A DNA stretch of 64,000 nt from Eopsaltria australis. Taxonomy: Eukaryota; Chordata; Aves; Passeriformes; Petroicidae. Of this stretch, positions 40,798-52,106 are shown piece after piece (the first letter of the stretch is position 1; the number at the start of each line of letters is the position of its first letter). The stretch spans positions 1 to 64,000 of the forward strand of contig JAVTVJ010000503.1 in the NCBI GenBank assembly GCA_034509425.1. The letters run 5' to 3'. The position numbers and the translations under genes are program-made. The notes beneath the pieces were generated by a model that was not told the DNA's origin, searched no databases, and worked only from the letters and a program-made list of their open reading frames with translations.

Positions 40798-41369
40798 TGT
40801 CGTGGGTTGACCCCGGCTAGGGGCCAGGTGCCCACTCAGTCACTCTATCACTCCCTCTCCCACTGGGAGAGGGGAGACAATAATGTTGAAAAACTACCAG
40901 GGTAAGATAAGGCAGTTTTATTACAACGGGGGAAAAAAATTAGAACAAGCAAGCTGAGAGTTGCGCACACAAGAGCAGAGGGAAAAACAATCAATCTCTA
41001 CTTCCCATCAGTAGCGATGCCCAAACACTTTCTGGGAAGCAGGGCTTCAGCACACGTGACGGTTGTTCAAGAAGGCAAACATCGACCATCCCTGAGTGCC
41101 TCCTCCTCCTCCTCTCTTCCTTCCCTTATATATCTGAGCTGATGTCATATGGTATGGAATACCCCTTTGTCTGACTGGGGTCAGCTGGCCTGCTGGTGTC
41201 CCCTCCCAGGATCTTGCCCCCCCCCATCCCCTTCAGTGGGGGAAGGAATGTCAGAGGGACAGCACTGCTTGGCAGTAGCCAAAACACTGCTCTGTTATCA
41301 ACGCCAGCTACCAATAAAAAGCACAGCAGTGTAAGGGCTGTGAGCTTTACCCCAGTCAGACCCTATACA
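40798..41369 (-). repeat. LTR G (572 bp) inserted in T+
   Basis: Perfect 5-bp duplication TAATG (40793-40797 and 41370-41374). On the minus strand it reads TGTATAGGG to CCCACGACA, with TATATAAGG and AATAAAAC in promoter order. Confidence 0.92.
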
Positions 41370-41450
41370 TAATGCCATAAACAAACTTATGTTAATTAAA
41401 ACAAAGGGGGAAATTGTAGGGTTACACTATGTGTGTTATGAGTGTTGTGG

Positions 41451-42394
41451 TGTCTTGGTTTGAAAGACAGGTGTCTGCTAAGGAAGGCAGGAACCTCCCT
41501 TGGAATGGGAAACTGTAAACCCTCTCCCTCCAAATGATTATAAATTTGAAATCAAGAGGCTCTCAGGCAAAGATATGGGAATAGGAATAACAGTTCTTTA
41601 CTAATATCTAAAACAAGGCTAACAAATGACAATAACTATGGCGTTAACCAACAAACAGAACCAGAAACCCAGTGGCAGCCTGCTTGGCTTCAGGCACCTT
41701 TTCCCTTTTGGTGCAGTTCCAGTCACATCCTGCAGGGGGCGCTCCAGGTGCAGTGGTTCCTTCACAGCTGCAGGGGGCGCTCTGGGTGTGGTGATTTCCC
41801 GGTGGCTGCACAACAGCAATGGTGGCTGTCCGAGGCAGAGAAGGATGGAGGAGAGCCTTTGTTTCACAGACTCTTGGGGGGCAGCTGGTGTCGGTGCCGT
41901 AGCAGGATCCTCGGACACAGCGAGCTGGGACAGCAGGAGGTCTCGGCATGCAGGGGGAGCCCAGTTACAATGCAGCAAGAAACTCGGACCGGCATCGAGG
42001 AACGGGGGAGAGACAGGCTGGTGGCAGGCAGCTCGGCTCCCAATGCGGGGTAGAGGGAAAAAACTCACAGCAGAAATACCGGCAGCTCCGTGCTGGCTTC
42101 TCAGGGGCTGTGGGTTCAGCAGACAGCAGCTCCAACCATCCGGCTCTCAGGGTCCCGAGCAAGAGGGCAGCCCTCCCACCGCCCTTACTTTTTCAGTCCC
42201 CAAAATCTTGAGTTATCCCTGCTTCCATGAGAGGGATTCTGTCCTTCCCCGCCAAGGAGAAAGGCCCTAGCCATGTGCTTTGTTCTCTTAAGTACCCAGC
42301 CATTAGCCCAGTCATTAGTCTCTTAGCAACCCATGGGAGAAAAATTCCTAAAGAAAAAAAAAAACCAAAAAACAACTAGATCCAAACTCCAAGA
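41451..42394 (-). repeat. LTR H (944 bp) inserted in T+
   Basis: Perfect 5-bp duplication TGTGG (41446-41450 and 42395-42399); termini TGTCTTGG and CCAAGA are inverted repeats, with the last CA degenerate. T- has the empty site. The strand is inferred from a weak TATA-like and polyadenylation order. A 214-codon plus-strand frame inside it is not considered real. Confidence 0.85.
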
Positions 42395-42579
42395 TGTGGT
42401 TTGTGATCTTATAGGGTATTGTTTATCTTTTCTGTTTGTATGATGGCACATCGTGTTTGGGATGGTATAAAGGGAATTTTCACTGCGTACTAAAAGGTAG
42501 TAGCCATAGTAGGAGTCATAGGTGTAGTCTTAGGATAGTAGTGTAGTATGTAGTAGTCTCTGTCTTTATAGTAGAGGAC

Positions 42580-43450
42580 CAGCCTTTATGGGAATTGAAT
42601 TTCATAAACAGCATAATTGGACATCTTGGACTAATGTATCAAGTCCCTCTAAGTGGTTTAAGTATCAAAACAAGAATGATTATTGTAATGGCAGTTTACG
42701 GGCAGAAACGAGAGGCAAGAAATTTGCTATTTGGAACAATGATACAATTTCTCCCAGGGTACTTTTTAATTTGTGGAGACTGGGCATGGCAAGGAATTCC
42801 CGTGAGGGTTTATGGAGGACCTTGTTATATTGGCAAACTCACTCTTTTTGCCCCCTCAATGGCCGATGTATTACTAACTGTAAGTAGAACCAGAACAAAA
42901 CGATCAGTAGAAAAACTGGGCCCTGATTGAAAGGATCAAGTTGAGTTACAAGGAAAAGTATCCTGAGTATTAATGTCATTGTTTGTGCCAGGAGCTGCCA
43001 CTGGAAATGCACTGTGAGAAATAGGCCATTTAGCCTGTTGGACAGTTAAACAGCTTAACGTCGAACATAATTACAGAACTGTTACAGGACGTTGATAGTG
43101 TTAGGCACGCAGTGCTGCAAAACAGAGCTGCAATAGACTTTTTGTTGCTGGCTCAGGGCCATGGTTGTGAAGAGTTTGATAGAATGTGCTGTATGAATTT
43201 ATCTGACCACTCTCAATCAATTCATGCTCATTTACAACAACTGAGGGAAAACATGAAGAAGATAAAGATAGTAGAATCGCCTTCAGGAGATTAGTTAGCA
43301 AGCTTAGGTATTAAGGGCTGGTTAATGGAGTTTGTAAAGATAGAACTGATAGTTTTAGTGGTTATTATAATCATAAGCATATTACTGCCATGTATTGTTA
43401 AGTGTTTGATGAAAACAGTAGAAAAAAGTGTAAATCAGGTCTGGATTGCT
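42580..43450 (+). pseudogene. env: T+ env pseudogene
   Basis: The surface part is readable in two frames, with N-glycosylation sites (NWT, NVS, NGS, NDT) first and then [13 protein letters not shown] and [12 protein letters not shown], which match the ERV1 and ERV2 surface subunits. A basic RTKRS site lies near 42895. The transmembrane part has several stops before 43100, then a clear immunosuppressive-type segment with CX6CC (about 43118-43195), a TAG near 43293 and an anchor helix to about 43400. The Env class is the same alpharetrovirus type as in ERV1 and ERV2. Frameshifts and at least four stops make it non-functional. Confidence 0.88.
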
Positions 43451-43470
43451 CAAAGAAAAGAAGGGGGATC

Positions 43471-43816
43471 TGTGGGGAATAACTATCTCCGTCTGCGCTG
43501 ACATATGAGCAATCCAACCCCTTTAAATGAGAAATAGGCCTCTGTCTGTTCAAGGTCACCCGCAAGGCAGTGGTGGCTATGAGAAAGGGGGATGTGAAGA
43601 CTGTAAATAATCCCCAGGTGTCTGAGGGGAAACTTGGCAGATGAAAATGTTATTGTAGCTTTGTGTGGGAAAGCACTGTGTGAACTGTAGAAGAAAAACT
43701 TATCACGTAGCATTATTTTTAGTGTGCTGTAGGATATAAGTATGCTGGCTGTCTGAAATAAAGCGGCTTCACTTGATCACATTGATCTGGCATGATGTCC
43801 CATCATTTTCCCTGCA
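43471..43816 (+). repeat. T+ 3' LTR (346 bp)
   Basis: Follows the purine tract AAAGAAAAGAAGGGGG, starts TGTGGGGAATAAC and ends CCCTGCA. TATA-like GATATAAG near 43734 and AAATAAAG near 43758. Confidence 0.92.
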
Positions 43817-43822
43817 TCACAA

Positions 43823-46800
43823 TAACCCCTGTCAATTATGCTCCAGTACATATGTTTGCAACACTGAAATGTAGACAAAAAAATCTATAAAATACTTTGA
43901 ATAACATCCTGTGGGATTGCAAAGTCCTGCTTGCCTGGAAAACTAGATACAACTTTAATAGTGTTCCCATGGCTAACATCATGCTGTGTTTGCTAATAAA
44001 TCCGAGGAATCAGAAAAAAAATAAGAGTAAAGGGTCACATACCTCAGCATATAACTAGGAAAGGGAATTTTACTGATTTGCATACTCAGCTTTATTCATT
44101 GTCACTGTTTTTGCAGTGTTCTCTTTCCCCTGCTGTTCTCTCCAGTTCAGCTGAAATACATCATTTGCTCACTGCAACAAGACCCCCCAAGAAGCAGTGA
44201 TTGTGACTGTTCCTGTTTTACCCTGCACAGAGTGAAATACATCCTTCCATTGCTCCTGTTGATTGAGGAAATAATTGAGCTGCCTGTTATTTTCATGAAT
44301 AGGGAAAAAACCCTGAAATAGACCTTTCCTTTATCACTGTACACTTTAGGAAAAACTAGGGATTGCAATTGTATTCCATTTTGCATTTTACTGTCTTATT
44401 TTTATTTGTCAAGTTCTGTCAATAAGTTCGGCTTTTTACAAGGCAGAGGGAAAAAACCCTGCTGTCCTAGGGAAATCAAATGTGTATAAATACTAAGTAT
44501 GTATTAATTTAGCTGCTATTTTGCAGAGCTCACTGCTCGCTATGAGTTGTAAAGGTTCAGTCCTGACATCCTCCTGTGCTTTTCTTGAAATCACAGATGT
44601 ATACCAGAGGCACATTAGAGGGATAAGGATGTGCAGGCATCCTAACCATGTAAGAGAAGTCAAGTTTCACAAAGAAAAGAACATATGGAGAACAAAATAT
44701 ACAATTAGTTTTGCTACTTTGTACATAGATTATGAGATGTTGACCTGGAATCAGCATGAACAGTAGCATGATATCAACAGGTCTAATGAGAATATGACAT
44801 GAAAAGTGGGAGAAAGTGGAAGGAAGAGGTCACAGCTGACCTTGGTAAGGGATGTTTCAGTGGAGTGGAAATAGCAAAGAGCAGCTTAGGAGGATCTGAG
44901 AGGCAGCAGAATGCAGAGAGAGCCAGAGCATCTGAGGCAGGTAGCATGTGAAGGGTCTGTGACAGCCAGGGGAAAGCAGAAGCTGCCAAAAGACAAGGGG
45001 CATCACACCAGGGAGCAAATCATAGAGTGACATATTAAAAGAGAAAAATCAAAGGAAGAGGAGAGAAAGAGAGAAAGAGAGAAAGAGAGAAAGAGAGAAA
45101 GAGAGAAAGAGAGAAAGAGAGAAAGAGAGAAAGAGAGAAAAAGAAAAAGAAAAAGAAAAAGAAAAAGAAAAAGAAAAAGAAAAAGAAAAAGAAAAAGAAA
45201 AAGAAAAAGAAAAAGAAAAAGAAAAAGAAAAAGAAAAAGAAAAAGAAAAAGAAAAAGAAAAAGAAAAAGAAAAAAAAAGAAAAAGAAAAAAAAGAAGAAA
45301 AAGACAAAAAGACAATAATAGTAGCTTGAATTAAAACTTATGGGTGACTGTAACTGAAGAGAAACTGGAAAGGTGGAAGTGAGTGGGAGAAAAAAAAGGG
45401 CAACAGATGAAAAAGATTCCCATGCCAGGGATTCTGGCAGAGGACAGACAAAATATGATGTGTGTGTAGGCAGGGAGATTGGAGCTGAAAAGGAGGGAAA
45501 TAATATACCAGCTCAACAGAGACTGAATGATATCTGGTCAAAGTATAAGCCTTCATGATGTCTTGTGCTCTTCTAAAATGTGACAGTTTAACGCAGCAGA
45601 CAAAGATGAAATTTAGAATATTTTGCTTCAATTTGTGAGAAAAAAACTATTAGTTCATCTAGTCTGCCCTTGAAGACAATGCTGATTTAAGGGCCATTAA
45701 AATTCAACTAGGTATCCTTGCATAGAGCACAGTACAAACAGACAAAGGCATCTGGAGAGATGAAAGTGGCATATGGAGAACTCATCGAGAAATGCTTGCC
45801 TTTATCACAAAGCTTTTCTAGTTTCAGTGTTTCCTGTTCCATACCCAGATGAAATTAAAATGTTATTGAGCTTCTTTTTAATAAAAGAAACAGAAAAACT
45901 CAACTCAGAAATAGACCTTATTAATTTTCTATCCATGTGGCAGATTCAGGTTCAAATCTGTGTTTGTGTATATACACACAATTTTTGTTTACATTTGATT
46001 GGATTTGATTTGAGTAATCTGAAAGGAAAAAACTCCAAGGCATATATCATCTACCAGAAAATTATATGTAAAACTGTCTTCTTCAAAATTTTTTGCAGTT
46101 TTTGAAGAAATTTAAAATTTGACTTGCAGGTGAGATGGCTGGCTAGCTGTCAGACTAGCGACCTTCTTCAGTTGGAACACCAAGGTTTGTTATTTCCTCT
46201 ATCCCCAAAATATACTGAAGACACAGTCTGCAATTCCTTGTGAACCAGTACTGTTCTTAGGACAGAAATGTATTTACTGACTTCACAGAAAGAGGGTGAG
46301 GTCCTAACTAGTTACCAAGAGAAGCAGTAATGGAAAGCAATGTACATGACTGGAGAAACTGAGTATTAATCTTCTTAAGTTTTTATATGCCTTTTCTGAT
46401 TGAAGAAATACATATAAGTTTCATTCTTTTACAGCAGCTCTTTACAAAGCATTCTTTCTACCTAATGCTCCAAGTTTTACAGTCTTGCCTTGAAATTAGT
46501 TTAACAGAGCCTTTTTACAGAGGCATGGAAATCAGATTGTCCTTCTAGACCAAGCAATACATTCCTTGTTTCCCAAGCCTGTCCAGCAGTCAGAACATCC
46601 CCTCACTTGGAAACTATAAATAGAGTAATGGTACCTGCATAGACTTACTGTCAAGTCATTTGTCATTCCAAAATTATAACAAAATCAGCAACTTATTTCC
46701 AGTTAGAATTTCTTGCTTCTTTGTAAAGTCTTCTTCTATTAATTACAACATTGATTATGTTGCCACAAATTTCCCTAAAGATTATATCTGCAAGTTTTAA

Positions 46801-49800
46801 ATTGCTTAAATAAGAAAACATAGAGGATAACAAGAGCAATGCAAGGAATACACATCTTCTTGCCTACTGCCTGTTAGCTGGAAGCACATCTATTGGCAAT
46901 ATGCCTTATGTACTACCCTTCCAGGAGGTTTAATATTTTGGTAAATCAGAAATTCAGAACCAATTAGACCCTTTCAGATATTAAGCAAATGTCTCAGAGA
47001 TTTTACTGTACCTTAAATAAAGATTACTTTTGCATCCATATTGACACTCTGAGGTGCTGAGCAAGGCAGGAGTGGGGATGATTGAGTCGTGTTTCTCCCT
47101 CATGTGAACATTTTCAAACTTAACAGTGAAAGTGATGAAAGGAAGGTTCCTCTGCTCCCTCCCTCATGAATCCATCCCTGATTGAATGCTATTTTATTTT
47201 ACAGTGTATGGGTGCATTATAAAACAGTTTAAATTTGGAATTTTAACTGGTACTCCTCAGAACCACAAATGAATGATGAGGAATTCAGCTTCTCTCATCT
47301 CTGCTCTGAAAAGAAAAATGTTGTCCTCATTTCTATTGAAGATTGCAAAAGTCTCGTATTATGCAAAACCTTGCAAGTTGCAGAGAGCTTAGGATCAGTC
47401 TTAGACTGTCTTTCTCACAAACCCATCAACAGCATGGAAATGAGTACCACCTAAAGGTAAAGGGGAAATTTCCAAATGGAAGATAAACCAAATACTGAAC
47501 TGTTACTGCAGGGCAGTAGAGACCACTACTTTGTATTAATCATCCAAATGTTGGAAAAAGACCAGCCATTCCCTTGATGCTTTAAGAAGTGCATAATTAA
47601 TTCACTCCTGAGATCCCAAACCAAGTAGCAATCAATTAACTGTTATGTGTACATGCTGCAGCAGGAATGATCTATCTGAGCTACACTTGGAAAGAGTTAA
47701 TTTGTAGATGAAGACAAAATGGGAAACACCAGTAAACATTGCAGAATGACTTAAGATAGACTCGAATAACAAAAACAGAGCGATTCTCCTGTGGATATGC
47801 TCGCAACTCCCTCTTAAAGAAAATTATATGCACGATACATCAAAAAGAAACACAACTTGAAGTTCATATTTTTCAGTGATAATACATTATATAAAGATTG
47901 TAATACTGCATTTTTAAGCACTGATATTTACTTGCAGTTCAAGAAGTGGAATGTGCATTTGGCAATAAGAAGTACCCCATGAAACAAGCAATTGATTATC
48001 TTTTGTTTAAAACTATTATGAAAAATATAGGCTTAACTACTGAGGTGGAAAAAGCATGATGACATATTTAGAGATTGAACTGGAGATAAAAAACCAGTGA
48101 CATTAAACTAAAGAATACTAAATTTAGATCTAAATTGTATGGCGTACAAAACTAAGATCATATTATTTACAACTTAATAAGATCCCAAATGAATGCATCT
48201 ACGTACAGATTTGTAATTAAATATAAGATTGTATGGATAATATCCCTTGAGCTTTGAAGAAGATGCTTAAAGACAAGAAACTGATATATGTGTTTAAGAA
48301 GCATATAGTGTAACATTGCTGCACAACTCCGTGGACTTAATAAAATCTAAGAAGCTTTAAAGCCTGGGATTCAATTAACATATGGAACAAATAATGATCG
48401 GGCTTTCAAACAGTAAAGATGTTTGACAAAAAAACCCCCAAACCTTTAATGGTGATGAAAACTTCAGATGGAATAGCAAGAAGTGCCACACAAGAAGAAA
48501 AAGACAACATGGCTGTTTGGAGCTGGGAGTATAGAGAGCTGATTTAAAGCCTGGGAGATCCATTCAAGAATCCCACACTTCCCTCAGCACTTATTTATAT
48601 GTTTATATTTATATGTTTACTTCCATATAAAGAAAAAATTATGAAAATCCAGGCACTGTCTATCACTGAGGTACCTCATGGAAATTCCATTTCCAACAAC
48701 AATTCCCCATTAAGAACAATTTCCAGAGATATGTTAGCCCTCCATGTTTAAACCAATTTTAACATGTATTTTATTGATGCTATATAGCAGTAATTAATCA
48801 GAATATAGGCAGTACATACAAAATCTGTTATGATTATGGAGTTACATTTAGTAAGCAAACTTGTACCCTTATCAGAAAATGAAATATTTGCTGAGTTTCT
48901 TTAGAAAACTACCACACTGTTGGCAGCAGTTCTTACTAACTCAAACTGTTATCTGAGGTATTATTATATGTTAGTTTTAATTATCAAGTACTCTACAGTT
49001 ACATAAATTATTACACTTACCTCATTAATATTAGCAAAAAATTTCCAGAGTTTTCTGATGCACTAAATTTTATCCCAAAAATCTTTATATTATGAAGCCA
49101 GAGGTTTCAGTTGTCTCTTCTAAGACTCCAGGGTGCAAGACAGCTCTACTAATGTTAAAAAAATATGATTACAGAAAGCATTGTTTAGCATCATCTGAAG
49201 TTATCAGTGGAGAGCAAAATAATTATGATTAGGATATGAGTATTTTTTTCCTTTTTTTCCTGAACACAAAACCATCATTAATGTTTTTATTATCTCCATG
49301 TAGTTGGCACATAGCACTGAATTTTGTTTAAAGACATCTCTTTTCATTTTCCTTATCCCCTACGAACTTTTCCCTATAATTTTGGCTTCTTCTTTCAAAA
49401 TTTATTCTTCAAACAGACTAGTTTATATTGATTACTCTTTCCTCCTTCTAAAATATAGGTTTTTTTTCCTAGTTGTTTGTTTAGTTGGTTAGATGTGGGG
49501 AAATTGCCCCCTTTTTAACTATGAAGTCTTAAGTTTCTGTATTCACTTTAATAAAAATTTCTAGTTCTTACTCCTGCTTTTTTTTCTAAATCTGCCTTGA
49601 TCAATTTCACTTATAATTTCCCTCAATTTTGAAATTTTCCTTCTTAAACTGATTGGACATCCTGCTAAACAATCAATGAAGAATAAAAATTTCTTAATTG
49701 ATGTCTTTGTGCAGGCCTGAATTTAATGCTCTGATCTGCAGTTCAAAGTTATAGCCTCAACTAGTAAATTACTTTTGCTAAAATGCTACAGTTTTGAAAA

Positions 49801-51544
49801 AACACCCAAAAACACTAGACAACCAACTTAATTTTCAGTGATGTTCATGGGTTTAAATGGTTCTTAGAGAGAACTCACAATAAAATCTTAAAACTAAATA
49901 AAACCACAGGATTAAAGTATGGTGATCAGAAAACTGATCATATCTGTAAATTAGAACGAACTTCTTCTAGGAGAAGACATCAATACCCTTTTTATGTCTA
50001 ATGAAATATTACTAGACTTCTAATAATGTAAACCTGCTTTTTTCACTCACATCTCATTGTCCTTCTGTCTCTTGTTATAAACAAATGTGGTGATATTGCA
50101 TCAAATGTCTCAGCAAATCTGTGATAGGAGATATTTTGTAACTCTGACATTCAGTTGCTCAGTCTGTAACACAGATATCAGAGAAGACATCACTAATGTC
50201 TACCAGAAAGGTACATTTCTCCCTTACCAGAGAAGATAAGAGACCTCTCATACCAAGTACCAAATGACTGCATGTAATTGATCTCTGAACATGAACCAAA
50301 CCCAAGTTAACCAGGGACTCAGATGCTATTTTGTTGTTTGTTTCATTCTTTGTTTTCAAGTGAAACCCATTGTTTTGTGGAGACCAGACCCTTTATAAGG
50401 ATTTAATACTCCTAGTGAGTAAATGATTGGACAGATTGACAGTTCTGTTGCCACCAGTCACCATTTTGTGGGCATAAAAGATACGGAAAGGTAGTTCAGC
50501 TTGCTAATATTATGCTTGCTGTAATAAGCTTCTGCCAAAGGTGCAGCTCCTAGCAGTTCTAGAGCTCATTTAAGGATGTTGTAATCACCAGCTGATCTCA
50601 GTGCGAAATTTCCACTGATGTCCAGACCTCCCAGTGTTACACATTGTTTCTGAGGACTGGCTGCACTCAGACTTGATTCAAATGTACTGCCCCCCTCAGC
50701 AAGAACCTTTCAGTCCTTGTCAAGAAGGTAGATACAACTATTCCCTAATGCATTCTAAATTTTCATGTGGACAGATCCAGACTGATTTTCAGCATCCCCA
50801 TGCTCTGATAGCCTCTGTCTAGCTCTTCTCATTTGCAAAATAGAACTGGAGTTAGACATGGTGGGCAAAAGAAAAATCCTTGGCAACACCTATAACTTGA
50901 ATGAAAAAAGAAAAGACATCTGACAGGTTGGTTGAGCTAAAAAAATACCAATGAAATCAGGTATTTTAAGGAGAGTTCATGGACTTAAATTATGGTCTGA
51001 TTCTGTAAAAGACTATTAAAATAGAAAAGGACACAATTAAGAAATTTGACCAACAGACTGATCATTTTGCATTTAGTAAGTCAGCACGAATGTAATTTTA
51101 GCCAGAGAGACAAAATTAAATCCCTCATCTAAAGTGAATTCTTGCACGCTTATGAAACATGCAAAGAGTATTACTACAATTTAATAAACTCTGTCCCTCT
51201 GTACCTATTGTAAAGTAAGACATAGACTCAGGAGAGTAAGAAAATACCAGTGGGGAAAACCTACTTGAAAAATGTACATTCCAGATCAGAGGCAGTTTCC
51301 AAATTAAAACAAAACAGAGAAATTAAGTAAAGGATGATGCATAAGTTAACAGTGCCTGGAGGCAGCCTTAACTTTAATGCCAACAAATCATGCAGGTTTA
51401 AAATAGTTATTCACTCCAGTATTCAATAAAAAATGAGGTTACGGTAAGAATACCAAACATGCTTAAAGAAACACACTCAGCAATAAGTCATATGAACTTG
51501 TCTTAAGTTACAATGGTATGTATTCTATCACCATCTTCACGGGA
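43823..51544. other. Intergenic, no gene seen
   Basis: AT-rich unique sequence of about 7.7 kb. Apart from the purine tract at 45055-45305 I recognise no repeat or exon. Open frames are short and unconvincing. Confidence 0.55.
45055..45305 (+). repeat. Purine microsatellite: (GAGAAA)-type then (AAAAAG)n
   Basis: About 85 bases of GAGAAAGA repeats followed by about 150 bases of AAAAAG hexamers with a few length errors; nearly every base is a purine. Confidence 0.97.
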
Positions 51545-52106
51545 TGCTGGGGGCCGGGCGTGGCAGTGTTCCTGATGGCCGCAGAACGGTTTGCTAATAG
51601 GCCGGTCGTTAAGGCCAGGCGTAGCAGTGTTCCTGATGGCTGCAGAATGGTTTGCTAATAGGCCAGTCGTTGGGGCCGGATGGGCACTTCACTCACCCCA
51701 AACATTGCAGATAGTAGCTCATCATCCCATTGTGAGATGCCCCGCCCAGGGGGAGGAACCAATGTATCCCGATCTGCATATAAACTGAGATTTGAAGCAC
51801 TATAGGTAGCCTTTTCCACGGGATTCCCAGAGGAAGACCGGACCCTTCTACACCACCACTGGACCTTCAGAGGAGAACTACACCTTTCTCAGGATCATTG
51901 CTTCAACAGAACCGCATCTATCACTCCCAGAGGACTGCAACCACCTTCTAAGTGGACTACTACCAACACCCTGACCGACAGGGTGTCAGGTTGTATTCTG
52001 ACTCTGTCAGTGGTTTTTTTTTGGGTTTTTTGTATTACTACATTTTTCCTATTAAATTGTAGTTCTGACTTTGAGCCTCTCACTGATTTGCTTTCAAACT
52101 ACCACA
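51545..52106 (+). repeat. ERVL-like solo LTR (approximate ends)
   Basis: TATA box GCATATAAAC near 51776 and ATTAAA near 52054, in LTR order; termini TGCTGGGGG and ACTACCACA are plausible. No clear target duplication. The GGATCATTGCTTCAACAG segment resembles LTRs I recall from other birds. Confidence 0.65.
51552..51673 (+). repeat. 61-bp direct duplication in the LTR U3 region
   Basis: Two adjacent 61-bp copies beginning GGCCGGGCGTGGCAGTG and GGCCAGGCGTAGCAGTG, with a few substitutions between them. Confidence 0.93.

Larger units (their letters stand above)
32738..43822 (+). mobile_element. Provirus T+: complete but pol-less ERV with six nested LTR insertions
   Basis: The provirus 32744-43816 is bounded by a perfect 6-bp duplication TCACAA (32738-32743 and 43817-43822), a length typical of alpha- and betaretroviral integration. 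Its own parts are 5' LTR, tRNA-Trp-type PBS, repeat leader, ORF1, ORF2, about 1.2 kb non-coding, env and 3' LTR. Removing the insertions B, F, E, C, G and H leaves roughly 4.8 kb. No pol sequence is present. The two LTRs differ at several percent of sites, so the insertion is old. Confidence 0.92.

Noticed and set aside
41626..42270. 214-codon plus-strand open frame
   Set aside because: Lies wholly inside solo LTR H, antisense to its likely direction, with no domain and several competing frames in the same GC-rich stretch.
43112..43294. Independent small membrane-associated gene
   Set aside because: It is the transmembrane-subunit part of the T+ env pseudogene.
45035..45315. Open frames of about 90 residues, mostly Phe and Ser, on the minus strand
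   Set aside because: They are the translation of the purine microsatellite.
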